From Bacillota bacterium (GTDB taxonomy: Bacteria; Bacillota; Clostridia; Lachnospirales; Lachnospiraceae): DNA of 64,000 nucleotides. The notes beneath the pieces were generated by a model that saw only the letters and a program-made list of their open reading frames with translations, searched no databases and had not been told where the DNA came from. Numbering within the stretch: the stretch's first letter is position 1; every line of letters begins with the position of its first letter. A program made the translations under genes and the position numbers. Below are positions 25,977 to 37,200 of this stretch, in pieces. The stretch spans positions 1 through 64,000 of the forward strand of contig JAEYOY010000075.1 of assembly GCA_023411215.1 (NCBI GenBank), read 5' to 3'.

Positions 25977-26351
25977 ATGGAAGCAGGTCAGAAGTTATTA
26001 ATAGGAGCAGCATCCGTTTTGGTACTTTGCATAGGACTCTATCTACTTTTATTTCAAACACGAATTGTTTCAGATATGTTCGATGTAGTCCGGAATCAAT
26101 TGAAAGACGAGGAGTTATACCAACAATATTATGCAGAAGACATTAAGATAGTAGCTTATGCTGAGCTGGTTGCTTCATTACTAAATGATTTAGAATATGA
26201 CATTGTAATCGATGGACAATTGATAAAGAGGAACGAACATGATATCGATAAGATTTCGGGATATAGTCTTGAAGACGGTGAATATCGGAAGGAATATCAA
26301 TATGATGAGAACGGTAATATCATATTGATTACATATACCAGTAAAGAATGA
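25977..26351 (+). CDS. Pilin-like subunit 4 (divergent, shorter)
   Basis: Protein of 124 residues with the same plan as subunits 1-3 but diverged: MEAGQK, helix LLIGAASVLVLCIGLYLLLF, acidic polar segment, short C-terminal domain ending YQYDENGNIILITYTSK. The NGNII turn corresponds to the NNNII of copies 1 and 2. It lies after the hairpin, directly ahead of the giant Ig/zinc-knuckle protein, and so may be a minor subunit that joins filament and surface protein. Start: AAGAGGAGTTAAGAG before ATG. Confidence 0.6.
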   Translation: MEAGQKLLIGAASVLVLCIGLYLLLFQTRIVSDMFDVVRNQLKDEELYQQYYAEDIKIVAYAELVASLLNDLEYDIVIDGQLIKRNEHDIDKISGYSLEDGEYRKEYQYDENGNIILITYTSKE

Positions 26352-26393
26352 AAGACCGTAATTACACTAAAGAATCGTAGGGGAGACGAAGGA

Positions 26394-28946
26394 ATGGATA
26401 TAAGCCCGCTAGGGAAGACAATAGCAATTGTGTTGGTAGTTGTACTCATTTTTCTATTCCCATTACCATATATAGCGAAAGCCGTAAATAAGACAGTAGA
26501 TGATCTGGTTAATACCAATATAACGGAATATGTAGATGCGATGCGGCAGCAAGGTACGATTACCAAGGAAAACTATGAGGATATGATCCGTGAGCTGGAT
26601 CGTACCGGAGAATTGTATGATATAGATATCGAAGTATCCCATCCGGTATCCGGTGTAGAAATCAAAGAGACGAAGCTGGGAGACGAATTATCTGAATATA
26701 AGGTTTTAAATACTTCGTATATTTATGAGGAAGTCGGTGAGATTGATGCTTGTGAAGAAGAAAACCGCGAATATCACAATCATGAGGAAGAGATAAGATC
26801 CTTCGCAGCACATACCCATACAGACGATTGTTATGAAGGGCACAGGCACGTTTCAGCCTGCAAACCTACAAATAAAATAGTGGCACAGATGAAACAATTG
26901 CCAAACGGTGGTAGGGAGTATATCATCAAGTGTGCTGAATGCGGAAAAATCCTTTTTATTGCTACATGGGAGGGTAATTACAACATTGTTACAATAGATG
27001 ATGGGACAGTGGTTTCTTTTTATACGGGTTGGATCGATTACGCACTCGGTGTAAGACAATTCTTATGGCAAGACTTTTATTATGCTGTATATAATGAAAT
27101 CAAAGCAAATTATGGTGAAACTTCGCCTAAATACTGGTCAGAAGTATTTCCGACCTATCCCGGAATTCCTACATTTAATGCTCAAGGTAATATTTCTGGT
27201 TACTTACCCACAGTTTGCCCTAACTTAAATGGACATCCATATACCTGTGGTCAAGTTCAAGACGAGACAACCGATTGCGACCGGGTAGTTACATCGATCA
27301 CAGCTACAAATCCAAATCAGACGGTAAATAGAGGGACGAGTATAATCACAACAGCAACGGCAACCTATCTGGATGGACATGTCGGGATAGTCAGTTGTTC
27401 AAGCAATTTTAACCCGAATCAGCTTGGTGCACAGACGGTTATGCTGACCTATTATGGGCTTGTTGATAAAGCGAAGACAACCGGTTCCAAGGCTTGCACG
27501 GTTAGCGTGACTGTTAAGGAGGCGTATAAACTCAGTAGTCTTACAGTAGCTCCTATAAGTCAGGAGGTATTTCGGTATCAGTCACCCAGCTTCACTGTCA
27601 CGGCAAATTATGATAATGGGACCTCTAAGCCAGTGACAGGTTATAGTATCAGTAATTATAACAGTAGCACTCTGGGAACACAGACAGTCACAATTACCTA
27701 TACGGAATCGGGTGTAACAAAATCCGCTACGGCTAATGTAATCGTTAGGAACCTCACCAGAGTCTGTCCGATATGTTATACAGGATACTATCTGGATAAT
27801 AATGATAAAGATCCAGGCTGCCCATACTGCAAGAGTACCATTGTAAGTATATCAGCCAGTCCGAATGATATCGTTCTAAATAAGGGTAAGCCATTGAATA
27901 TAACCGTCGAGGCTACTTATCGGAATGGTAGCAGAAGTATTGTAACCGGTTGGACAAGCAATTATGATCCGTCTCAGGTTGGAATTCAGGATGTGATAAT
28001 TTCATATCAGACCTTTACCGCCAGTATCCGAGTGGAGGTAAGAAATCAATTAAAAACCTGTAGCATTTGCTCTCAGGAATATGAGCAGAACGATGACGGT
28101 ACGGATCCCGGATGCCCGTCATGTAAGAAGACAGTAGTCAGTATTGATGCAACTCCAAAGGTGTTGACCATCCATAAGCACCAATCGTTACCGATTACAG
28201 TCAAAGCAACCTTTAAAGATGGTCATACCGAGGTTGTTAATGACTGGGCCTCTAATCTTATGGCAGATGCAGCCGGTATCTACGAGGTTATGATATTGTA
28301 TCAAAATGTCACGGACATTATCACGGTAACCGTAATGGAAGATGGACAGATAGAATGCTCCTATTGTGGTCTAAAATATCTCTTTAATGACAGTCCCAAA
28401 GGATGTCCCTCCTGTTATGTAACCTTGACCGGAATGGAAGCTTCCTTACGTGGTGGCGGAACAAAGGTACCTTATAAGAGCAAACTGAACCTGCAAATCA
28501 CAAAGCTATTCAAAGACGAGCATAGGGAACTGACCTACACTGGCTGGACGGTAAGTGATTATAATCCTGGTCAGCTAGGAAACCAGACAATCACCGCCCA
28601 TTATAGCGGATTCAGCGACCAGCTGGACATTGAGGTAGTAGATGAGCTGCCGGAGGTGACTTGTCCTAACGGTCATACTTATTATCTGAATGCGGATGGT
28701 AGCGATCCAGGCTGTCCCTACTGTAGTGGGACAGAGGGAAAAGCAGAGGCTTTATTCTACTTTGATACCACTTATTCGGGTTTTATCATAGATGCGATCT
28801 ATACGAACGGAGAGTATCCGCTTAAGAAAGGGGATTACTTAAAGGTAACGATAAAACCGAGGAATGTATCCATCTTATCTAAGCTATTAAATATATTCAC
28901 CGGTTACCTAAAAAGAGAGTATACATTCGGCGGGGAGGTTTCTTAA
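26394..28946 (+). CDS. Giant pseudopilin-like protein with alternating Ig-like and Cys4 zinc-knuckle modules
   Basis: Protein of 850 residues. A membrane helix at about 8-30 is followed by VDAMRQQGTITKENYEDMI and TGELYDIDIEVSHP, a stalk also present in the next gene and like small TadE-type pseudopilins. Then comes a His/Cys-rich patch near 140-160 (HTHTDDCYEGHRH). The rest alternates Ig-like strands (TVKATFKDGHTEVV type, Big-family look) with cysteine modules: CPIC-x-DPGCPYC near 458, CSIC-x-DPGCPSC near 556, CSYC-x-GCPSC near 655, and CPNGHTYYLNADGSDPGCPYC-like near 760. Each is rubredoxin-like, CxxC ... CPxC about 14 apart, and should bind Zn or Fe. It is probably a tip or surface adhesin. 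I know no named family with this order. Confidence 0.75.
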   Translation: MDISPLGKTIAIVLVVVLIFLFPLPYIAKAVNKTVDDLVNTNITEYVDAMRQQGTITKENYEDMIRELDRTGELYDIDIEVSHPVSGVEIKETKLGDELSEYKVLNTSYIYEEVGEIDACEEENREYHNHEEEIRSFAAHTHTDDCYEGHRHVSACKPTNKIVAQMKQLPNGGREYIIKCAECGKILFIATWEGNYNIVTIDDGTVVSFYTGWIDYALGVRQFLWQDFYYAVYNEIKANYGETSPKYWSEVFPTYPGIPTFNAQGNISGYLPTVCPNLNGHPYTCGQVQDETTDCDRVVTSITATNPNQTVNRGTSIITTATATYLDGHVGIVSCSSNFNPNQLGAQTVMLTYYGLVDKAKTTGSKACTVSVTVKEAYKLSSLTVAPISQEVFRYQSPSFTVTANYDNGTSKPVTGYSISNYNSSTLGTQTVTITYTESGVTKSATANVIVRNLTRVCPICYTGYYLDNNDKDPGCPYCKSTIVSISASPNDIVLNKGKPLNITVEATYRNGSRSIVTGWTSNYDPSQVGIQDVIISYQTFTASIRVEVRNQLKTCSICSQEYEQNDDGTDPGCPSCKKTVVSIDATPKVLTIHKHQSLPITVKATFKDGHTEVVNDWASNLMADAAGIYEVMILYQNVTDIITVTVMEDGQIECSYCGLKYLFNDSPKGCPSCYVTLTGMEASLRGGGTKVPYKSKLNLQITKLFKDEHRELTYTGWTVSDYNPGQLGNQTITAHYSGFSDQLDIEVVDELPEVTCPNGHTYYLNADGSDPGCPYCSGTEGKAEALFYFDTTYSGFIIDAIYTNGEYPLKKGDYLKVTIKPRNVSILSKLLNIFTGYLKREYTFGGEVS

Positions 28947-31343
28947 TTGCTTGATGCTATAGACCATTTAACAGATATTTTAATCGGGCTGGCGATTCTA
29001 TTCCTGGTACCGTTGATCTTCTTAGGACTTAAGAAAGACGATCTCATCCGATCGGTAGTTTCAGAGAAGACGGCACTAATCGTGGATGAAACCAGGAGCC
29101 ACGGCTACTTATCAAGGGAGATGTTTGAAGAGTTCCAAGAGTCTTTATCGAAGACAGGCTTGCTTTATGATATCACATTAGAACATAGAGAAAAAATTCT
29201 AGAGCCGGAATATCGTTTCCGTACCATCGAAGAAATACTGGAGGAGCAGAATAAGGCCTTCACCGGATCGAATGTATATCATTACTATCCGGTAAGCACC
29301 AATATCCCGGTTGTTACCGATCCGATTGATAATAGCGGTTTGACGATGAATACCGAGACCAATGCAAGTATACTAGCAAAATCTTCGAATACTCCATCGA
29401 ATGGCCATGTACATACGGATGCATGTTTTGCTCATAAGCATATCAATCCTTATGGTACTACCGATATGTCAAATTCTCCAATTATAGTTCAAAAATACAA
29501 TAGTCAGCAATTTTATAATGATGCTGGCACTGCAATAATGGGATATTCGTATCATGGAGCAAATGTTATGTGCGGTTTGTGTTACAGAAGGTTATATTCA
29601 TTCTATTATGATTTGTCATATGGTAAAACATCTTATCTGTATTATCGTAATTATTTCTATGATAGCGCAGGCACTCAAAGCAGTACAACTACAACGGTTC
29701 CGATCCCGTGGACAGGTAGTAATTTCCTCCTAAATGAAATAAATAACAAAATTTATAATTTTACCCAATATGAACAGGCAGGGATAATCGCATTTCCCTG
29801 GGAAGGCTATCCAAAGTGGGACGCAGCTGGAAACCTCTCATACATACCATATCTAGGGTGTTCTAATGTAAACGCAGAGAGACATCAGAATCCTGCCGCA
29901 TGCTATCCCGTAGGCAAAATAACAAATGTAAATTTCAGCGCTGGGTTTAGTACGAATGATTATTATGGCTGGCTCGGAGATCGAATGGGAAATATAACAT
30001 TGACATGTGCTGATTGTAACGGTGTTTTACTTCAGATAAGCACATATGCTAGTGCAGCATTCCCACAGATTAATGGTTATAGGGTGAGGTCAGATATAAG
30101 TACAAATTTTAATGGTTATAATCATCTAGGTCAGATTAAAAATATATCAGCTGGAGCCGGGATGGACTTAATACCGGTAGATGCCTCACAAATTCAAGCA
30201 TTCAATGATATTACAACAAAAGTCGATAGTATTTGGAATGTGATAAGTAACACAAAATATAATACACCATCACTGAACGTATCTCCTAATGGGCGAAACT
30301 GGAACACTACAAGATCCGTTCCTTTCCTTTTACCCGGGATGCCACTAAGTGAATTTAGCAATGGTAAGTGGGATATTGTATGGCGGCCATACCGAGGCTG
30401 CCCCTACTGTGGAACATTCGGATCAGCTTATACTTGTGGCCAACTGGAGTCAACGAGATGCGATAAGGTGATTGCTAGTATTGTTCCTACCCACCCGGTC
30501 CAGGCTGTATTTACAGGAGAAGCAATAATTTCAACCGTTACGGTTATATATTTGGACGGAAGTACGAAAGTAGCAGTTGCGAATACTGATTTTAACACAA
30601 ATACTCCGATAACGAATAAAACAGTTACCTTAAATATGACCGACTCCTATGGAAATACAAAAACCTGTACCATCATTGTAACAGTGGTTCCACGAACGAA
30701 AACCTGCATCCATGGACATACTTATAATCTTAGTAACGATGGCAGTGATCCGGGGTGCCCGTTTTGTAAGGCTTGGCTTGCCAGCTTAAGGATTGAATTT
30801 CCGACCACTCCGACCTTCACCATCTTTCGTGGAACTACTCTTGCAGAGAATGGGGTTACTCTGCTAGCAACCTACCTAGACGGCCATACGGAACTGTTAG
30901 AGTCAGAGTATATTGATAATCTCGATCGATATTATGTTGGATCACAGAGTGTAACCATGAGTTATAAGGGGCATTATGTATATTTGATGGTCGTGACAAA
31001 AAGAAACTTGAAGCTATGTCCGGTATGTCACAGACACTACGAGCTTCATCCGGACGATAGTGATCCGGGATGTCCATGGTGTGCTGCCCGTACCCCGATA
31101 TTTACGGGAAATGTTATGCGATATGATAGGAAGAAATATACGAAGGACATCCTTGAGGCTCTTTATGAGGGGGACGGAATCTATCGATTTACCAATGAGG
31201 ACTTTTTGAAAATATCGATAAAGAGTAAAAGAGGGAGTACAGGAACACGTTTGATATCTGCAATATATATAAATAACAATTTAGATACAATTCATGTGAT
31301 AAAAGGCGGTTATGTAAGAGAAGATGGGTACTATTATAAGTAG
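28947..31343 (+). CDS. Second giant pseudopilin-like protein with zinc-knuckle modules
   Basis: Protein of 798 residues, paralogue of its upstream neighbour. N-terminal helix at about 8-27, then the shared stalk (LSREMFEEFQESLSKTGLLY), then a His/Cys patch HVHTDACFAHKH near 152. A large middle region rich in Tyr, Asn and Ser has isolated CGLC and CADC pairs. The C-terminal third repeats the Ig-like/knuckle pattern with CPYC near 488, CIHGHTYNLSNDGSDPGC near 590 and CPVC-x-DPGCPWC near 690. Start: TTG 28947, directly behind the previous stop, with GGGGAGG eight bases ahead and no usable ATG nearby. The pair probably acts together. Confidence 0.73.
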   Translation: MLDAIDHLTDILIGLAILFLVPLIFLGLKKDDLIRSVVSEKTALIVDETRSHGYLSREMFEEFQESLSKTGLLYDITLEHREKILEPEYRFRTIEEILEEQNKAFTGSNVYHYYPVSTNIPVVTDPIDNSGLTMNTETNASILAKSSNTPSNGHVHTDACFAHKHINPYGTTDMSNSPIIVQKYNSQQFYNDAGTAIMGYSYHGANVMCGLCYRRLYSFYYDLSYGKTSYLYYRNYFYDSAGTQSSTTTTVPIPWTGSNFLLNEINNKIYNFTQYEQAGIIAFPWEGYPKWDAAGNLSYIPYLGCSNVNAERHQNPAACYPVGKITNVNFSAGFSTNDYYGWLGDRMGNITLTCADCNGVLLQISTYASAAFPQINGYRVRSDISTNFNGYNHLGQIKNISAGAGMDLIPVDASQIQAFNDITTKVDSIWNVISNTKYNTPSLNVSPNGRNWNTTRSVPFLLPGMPLSEFSNGKWDIVWRPYRGCPYCGTFGSAYTCGQLESTRCDKVIASIVPTHPVQAVFTGEAIISTVTVIYLDGSTKVAVANTDFNTNTPITNKTVTLNMTDSYGNTKTCTIIVTVVPRTKTCIHGHTYNLSNDGSDPGCPFCKAWLASLRIEFPTTPTFTIFRGTTLAENGVTLLATYLDGHTELLESEYIDNLDRYYVGSQSVTMSYKGHYVYLMVVTKRNLKLCPVCHRHYELHPDDSDPGCPWCAARTPIFTGNVMRYDRKKYTKDILEALYEGDGIYRFTNEDFLKISIKSKRGSTGTRLISAIYINNNLDTIHVIKGGYVREDGYYYK

Positions 31344-31369
31344 AAAATAGTTAGAAAAGGAGATGTACG

Positions 31370-32422
31370 ATGCGCATACATAACTATGTTATTATTTTCG
31401 TCATTATTGCCATCTGCACCTTTCTGGTTGTTGATATCAAATCGGATAATCTGGAAGCTGTCGCAAATAACAAAGAACAAATAGATCGAAATATCATTGT
31501 AGCGATAGACGATGGAGTTGGTAGTCTTGTTCAGATGGATGAGAATAATAAATTAGTGATTGATAAGGAAGCAGCATCAAACAGTTTTTTTTCTTCTCTC
31601 TATTCCTCTTTTGGTATCACAGATGATAGAGATAGCATTAGAAAGCTTAATCAATACGTCCCGGTCATAGCTATAACAATGGAGGATGGATATTACATAT
31701 TCTACTCGGATGAGTACCGGGCTACCGATGGCTATAAGAACATATCAAAAAGCTGGACAGAAAAATTGCCCTATTTTTATGAAGATGAGAATTTTATATA
31801 TAGTTTCACTTTGGGTGAAGTAGTCACGCTTTACGATAAAAAGAATTGTCTTGGAGAGGGATCGAACCAAAGTGTTTATAGCATGGATTATCATGAACTT
31901 CAGGATGGAGATAAATATTCCTCGTTTCGTAATTCCAATCCAAATAGCATTCTATTAGATAATGAGAAATTTGAATTGGCACGGAAAGAAGCCATAATAA
32001 AAAGCATAGAAGCTTCAATGGCTTATTATACAAGTCATCATAATCATATCGCTCAGCAATTTGGTATAACCTACAATTTCTCATTGCCGGTGATGAGAGA
32101 AGAAGAGTGGGCTCCGTATCTGGATGATGTAAGTATGTTTGTGGTATTTCAAGGATATCTCTATGGCGACCAGCTGGGAGAGGTCTATAACCGTATCGCC
32201 TCCTCCGGAGCCAAGATATCAAAGAATAGATTATTCTATTTAGAACAGATTGGTTGGTACTATGTATATCACAGATATAATTGTCCGGAACTAGAGAATG
32301 GGGGGCTCATACTTTTTGATGAACCGCAATATAACATAGAGAGCTGTACGAAAAGAGGAGCCTATGCTTGCCCGATTTGTAATGAGGAATCTGGGGTTAA
32401 TGCACCGGATTATTTGCCTTGA
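31370..32422 (+). CDS. Membrane-anchored pseudopilin-like protein
   Basis: Protein of 350 residues. MRIHNY precedes a hydrophobic helix at 7-24 (VIIFVIIAICTFLVVDI), then a long soluble part with many Tyr and acidic residues, presumed to lie outside. A CPIC motif near the C terminus (GAYACPICNEE) recalls half of a zinc knuckle of the two giant proteins. No family recognised. It is the last gene of the collinear run from 17022, 26 bases after its neighbour, with AAAAGGAGATGTACG before ATG. A long spacer follows. Confidence 0.65.
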   Translation: MRIHNYVIIFVIIAICTFLVVDIKSDNLEAVANNKEQIDRNIIVAIDDGVGSLVQMDENNKLVIDKEAASNSFFSSLYSSFGITDDRDSIRKLNQYVPVIAITMEDGYYIFYSDEYRATDGYKNISKSWTEKLPYFYEDENFIYSFTLGEVVTLYDKKNCLGEGSNQSVYSMDYHELQDGDKYSSFRNSNPNSILLDNEKFELARKEAIIKSIEASMAYYTSHHNHIAQQFGITYNFSLPVMREEEWAPYLDDVSMFVVFQGYLYGDQLGEVYNRIASSGAKISKNRLFYLEQIGWYYVYHRYNCPELENGGLILFDEPQYNIESCTKRGAYACPICNEESGVNAPDYLP

Positions 32423-33021
32423 GAGGACAAGCCAATGCCTTACAGGTTTGTGTTTATTAATATCGTATCGATACTATTTCATATCTATATTATAAATACC
32501 TAGATACTGAAGGTAGATATATACAGTATGTTGACGTCAATCGTTGCACTTTTTCTTTGTAATGTGGTATTAGGATATTACACCTATTCTATACAAATAA
32601 ACTACGGCTTGAGGGACTCTTTTTTATTTTAGGGTCTAACTTTCTATTCAAGTACATTATCACACATGCTGTTTTTACAAATTTTGCAATATGAGATTGA
32701 TGGAAAACTTTGTAGATGATATACTAAAATTATATTATATTGTAAAATAATAGTATAACAACAGACTTATGTTATACTTTATCCACAAATCATTTCTTTT
32801 GTTTTCTATCGTAGCTTGATGGAGCGTTAGTCGTAGGAAGTTATGGATGTATAATGATGTTCTGACCATTTTTATAGTTAGAGCATTCTTATACTTATAA
32901 AGCCGAATTTTAGTGGGGGCATTTGCAGCGGGAGTTACATATGCTTTGAAAACGAATCATTAGAAATGATATTTGTCAGGTGGTTGGGGACATCAAATTT
33001 ATCTATGGAGGTATTTGAAGG
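32423..33021 (+). promoter_or_regulatory. Regulatory spacer with promoter and inverted repeats ahead of the secreted-protein genes
   Basis: A good promoter is present: TTGATG (32697-32702), 17 bases, TATACT (32720-32725). Downstream lies an inverted repeat AGTATAAC / GTTATACT (32752-32778, 11-base gap), placed like an operator. Near the gene is a 15-bp palindrome ATCATT-AGA-AATGAT (32956-32970). The first 270 bases show nothing clear. The implied leader of nearly 300 bases is long but holds no riboswitch I recognise. Confidence 0.6.
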
Positions 33022-34293
33022 ATGAAATTACTTAAGAAGGTGTTGGCTACTGTTATAATGTCAGCTATGTTAATTGCATTGTTTCAGAATATAAATTCAA
33101 AGACGGCTGAGGCAGCTGAAATTTATATGACGGTAGAAGATTATTCCAAGGCAATCGCAAACGAGATTAAAGTAGCAGCTGTAAATGATAGCTATGCTGA
33201 GGGGTTGAAGGCGGTTGGCATCATTAGAGAGGGTGAATTTTCTTCGTATAGTAAGAATATTACCCGTGGTGATGCATTGGTGATATTATCTCACGCAGAC
33301 GATTATCTCAACGGTACTCAGGTTACCTCGGAGCTGATTCAGACAGCGATTGATAAGCGGATCTCCGATATCGGTAAGGTTGCTGATGTTAAGAGAGATG
33401 ATGTAGCAAAAGCTTACCTGAAGGGATTCATGAAAGGTTATTCCAATGGAGCTTATTGTACAGATCGCGAGCTAAAGGTCACAAAAAAGATAACGAAGGA
33501 GGGTGCATTATCCTGTATCGCAATGTTGAAGGATAAGAGCAAGCGAGCAAAGATTAGTCCGGATGGACAGCTGATACGAACAAAAAATCTACCAAAGACA
33601 GCGAAAAATTATCCTTATATACTCGAAAGCTTTCCAAATGAATATTATGATTGGAAATTCAGATACGAAGGAGTAACCACATATGTAAACAATAAGGTAG
33701 TGGAGATGATTGACGGAGTAGATTATGCTGCACCAGTGGATGTCAATAAGATTACCTTTTATGGTGATATGGCTGCCATCCGAGCGGAACGGATGGAAAA
33801 GTGGATCAACGATGCGAAGGTGTATTTTAACAATGTTTTAAATGTGGATTATCGCACCATCGATGAGAGTTGGATTGACCGAATGATAGAGACCAACGAT
33901 GCTTTTCGGTATGCAGAAAATATGTGGAGAATAAGTCTGGAACGGTATGTGAAGAAGATGAAGGAGAATAAGACAATCGTGGAATGCAAGCAGGTGGATA
34001 TTGATCCTTCCTCCTTATATTTTTTTGATTCTTTATACCTGAGAGTCCATGTGAAGTTCAGGGTGGTATCTACCTCTGTATCACTTAATATGGCTGCGGA
34101 TACCCTTCATGAGACTGAAGCTCATAACAGCATCCTATACAGTCCTTATTTTGTAAACATCAGAAAAACGGAGTTGGGGGAATGGCAAGATAGGTACTAT
34201 GAGGTCAGCCTTGATCAATATTTTGGAAAGGTCAGCGGATCAGTGGTAGAATTTAATGATGCAATCTATTTGGGAAAGAAGGTGACAAAATAG
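33022..34293 (+). CDS. Secreted SLH-like protein of the pilus locus
   Basis: Exported protein of 423 residues. The signal peptide MKLLKKVLATVIMSAMLIAL is followed by an Ala-rich cleavage zone near AEAAEIY at 31-35. Residues 60-180 look like S-layer-homology repeats: GLKAVGIIREGEF, NITRGDALVIL, then FMKGYSNGAYCTDRELKVTKKITKEGAL. SLH repeats bind cell-wall polymers, so this could fix the machine or surface layer to the wall. The remaining 240 residues are of unknown fold. Start: TGGAGG with ATG 33022. It shares its stop base with the next gene's start. The SLH call is moderate because the repeats are degenerate. Confidence 0.68.
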   Translation: MKLLKKVLATVIMSAMLIALFQNINSKTAEAAEIYMTVEDYSKAIANEIKVAAVNDSYAEGLKAVGIIREGEFSSYSKNITRGDALVILSHADDYLNGTQVTSELIQTAIDKRISDIGKVADVKRDDVAKAYLKGFMKGYSNGAYCTDRELKVTKKITKEGALSCIAMLKDKSKRAKISPDGQLIRTKNLPKTAKNYPYILESFPNEYYDWKFRYEGVTTYVNNKVVEMIDGVDYAAPVDVNKITFYGDMAAIRAERMEKWINDAKVYFNNVLNVDYRTIDESWIDRMIETNDAFRYAENMWRISLERYVKKMKENKTIVECKQVDIDPSSLYFFDSLYLRVHVKFRVVSTSVSLNMAADTLHETEAHNSILYSPYFVNIRKTELGEWQDRYYEVSLDQYFGKVSGSVVEFNDAIYLGKKVTK

Positions 34294-37200
34294 TGACGAT
34301 GAGAACGGAAAGAATCATTAGACGTATGATATCATCTCTTGGTATTCTGGTTCTCCTCTTGCTCCAATGTACGAACAGCCTGCCTACAAAGCAGGCTGTT
34401 GCTGCAACGGAGTACCGGATCGATGCTATACCGAAGGAATACCAAAAAACCGTTACGATTAATGAAAGGTATATAATCCAAAACGGTAGTCATAATCCTG
34501 CCAAGGATGGTGTGATCCGTTATCGAACCATCGGATATAGGATGACTAAACAGGAATATAATACAGCTATTGATTTTACCAAAGGAAGTAATGCCAACAT
34601 TCAACCTGAAGATTTACCATTTAAAAAAAGAGATCTGGATATTGACGCTGAGGGATATAAGAACATCGAATACACCTTCAAAACCAGCGATTTTATCAAA
34701 ACAGCAGCCAAGCTGGGTATTACCGGAGAATATGTTCGAAGTAATGGCGGGGCAAAGGTATATGTCCATAATGTCTTTGAAGCTTATCTGAATGATGCTA
34801 CTCTTCATACGCCATTATGGGGTAAACAGGAGTTTTTAAGGGCAGAGGCTTGGAGTTCGGAAACAAGGAATATTATCGATAGTTACTATAATTATACCTT
34901 TTTACTGAAGCCCGAAGCAACCTACAAGATTGAGGTTGTCGCTGTGGACCCTAACCTGAAGTCCCTCAGCGGTGCAAAAAATCGTCTTAATGAGACTATA
35001 ACCAATCCCCTAAAATCAAAGTATGTTATATATGGTGAGGATTTTGAATATACACTAGAGCCGGAGAATAAGAAGCTGGTTCTTAATGATCAGAAATATA
35101 CCTATAAGCATTATATGTATCGTTTTAAAAATGAAGAAGGTGTAGAGCAGGAACGTAAGTATTTCACTTCTTCCATTCCAGCTTTTGAAGCGCCAAATGC
35201 TAAGGCTAATTCTACTCTTACTGTCTACATGATATTCGAACCGGACCAGAGAGACCCGTATAAGGTGAAGGTAGTGGCTGAGACTGCAGAGGGTACCCAT
35301 CTGAAGGATCTGCAAAGTGAGAGAGACACCTATGGAGGAGCTGCCTTTAATTATACGGTACCGACTGCATCAAGGGTGATTAAGAACATTTACAATTATC
35401 AGAAGAAATGGAAACTAACCTATACAAATAAGTCGGGCAATAAGGTTACAACGGATATTGAGAACAAGGAGGACATAAAGGACTACATAATGCCCGATGC
35501 AAAAAAGGATAGCACCGCGGTATTTCATATGATATATGGAACCACAGCAGCTCCTTCGCCAATTCCCACACCGACACCCAAACCAGACGTTTTTATTCCG
35601 CCGAATATTACTCCACCACCCTCGGATTCTCATCAGATGGAGTTTACTACCCAAGTGAATACCGGAGTGATCCTAGCAGATAACCGAGGAGCGGAAAAGT
35701 TTACTGCTGTCCAAGGGGTTCCTACGACAGAGAGCTTATATGGACGGGTAACGGCCAAAGATTATCTGGTTGGTTTCAGCTTTGTAAAAAAGACAGGGGT
35801 AAGATCTTATCCGATCACCGTAAGCAAGAATTATAATCTTTCCTGGATGACGGCTACACCCATCTCAGCCGGAGGACCTAAGCCGGTGTCAGAGACGGTT
35901 ACCGTAAGGCAGACTATTACGGTTACCAGAGCCTATGCCTATTGGGAAATACAGAATTTCGAATGCTATAAGATTGGAAGTGCAATCCTAAGAAACTATG
36001 CGTTACCAAATGAAGCAATTACCATCAATCCTAATTATTCTTATTATCACCCACCGCAAATCTCTGTAAGACATTCTAGTGATGAAGCTTATCACATCCT
36101 ACCTCCAAATGAGTATCTGAATGGAATAACCTTACCAACACAGAATATTACATCCTCCGGATCATCAATGCCTGCCTTTGGCGGTGAGGATTTTACAAGT
36201 GCAGCCTGGAATATGACAGGCAGTATCAGCGTAAAAAGTGACTATCTCGCCTTTAACGGAACAACGGTCATGAGTGATTCAGTCGCACAGACGATTGCAC
36301 CGGACATTAACAGAAACGGGGTTCCACAATGCGATACCTTCATTAGTGATAATGTCTTGTATAAGCCAAACAATATCATTAAAGACACAAAGGTGAATGG
36401 AACCAATGCTTCCTCCGGAACAATAACCTACACTGCGATTGCGACGGTTAATCCAACCAGGCCCGCGAATCCGCAGTACAGCATCGATGGGATTAATAAA
36501 GTAGTAATCCATACTCCTGTCGTATGTAATCCCTCGATTACAGATGATAATGACAAGCATAGCCAGCTGATCAATCCGACCGAAGGATGTAATCAACTCG
36601 TACTTGATCCCGATCCAACCTTATCCGATTTTGTTGTATCAATCTCGAATACCGGACATCACAGTTATAAGCAGGGGTATTATTCAAGGGATTTTTCAAG
36701 AAGCTTAAGAGATCCGAACATATCTTATATATCAGAGGATGATGGAGTCTTAATGAACCAGGTCAAATTTCCGTTCGATGTATATATGGACAAGGGAGTT
36801 GCGAATGATCGAACCGATGATAAGTTTATTAAATCGCATACCTGGCTTACGATTGGACGGACAGCACCAAGATTTTACCTACCGATGACAGTCAATGAAG
36901 GGGTATATACGGTCCAATTTCGAACAGTAGCAGTGAATGGATTACCTTTCATTAATCAAGTAGAAGAATTTGCGAATAAAAATCTTATCAATTATGTTGC
37001 AACCAATACAATCAATGTGGAGGTATCAGGGCGTATCTACGGCTTAACTATATACGATCTTACGGATTATCCCATTTGGGAAGAAGTCTTTCGTGTAAAA
37101 AACTCAATGGATTTTAAGAAGGATTTCTCTAAATATATTCCTGGAACAGGATCAATAGTCTATAGTAAGAATAGGTCCTACACCTACACTCTTGGAACCA

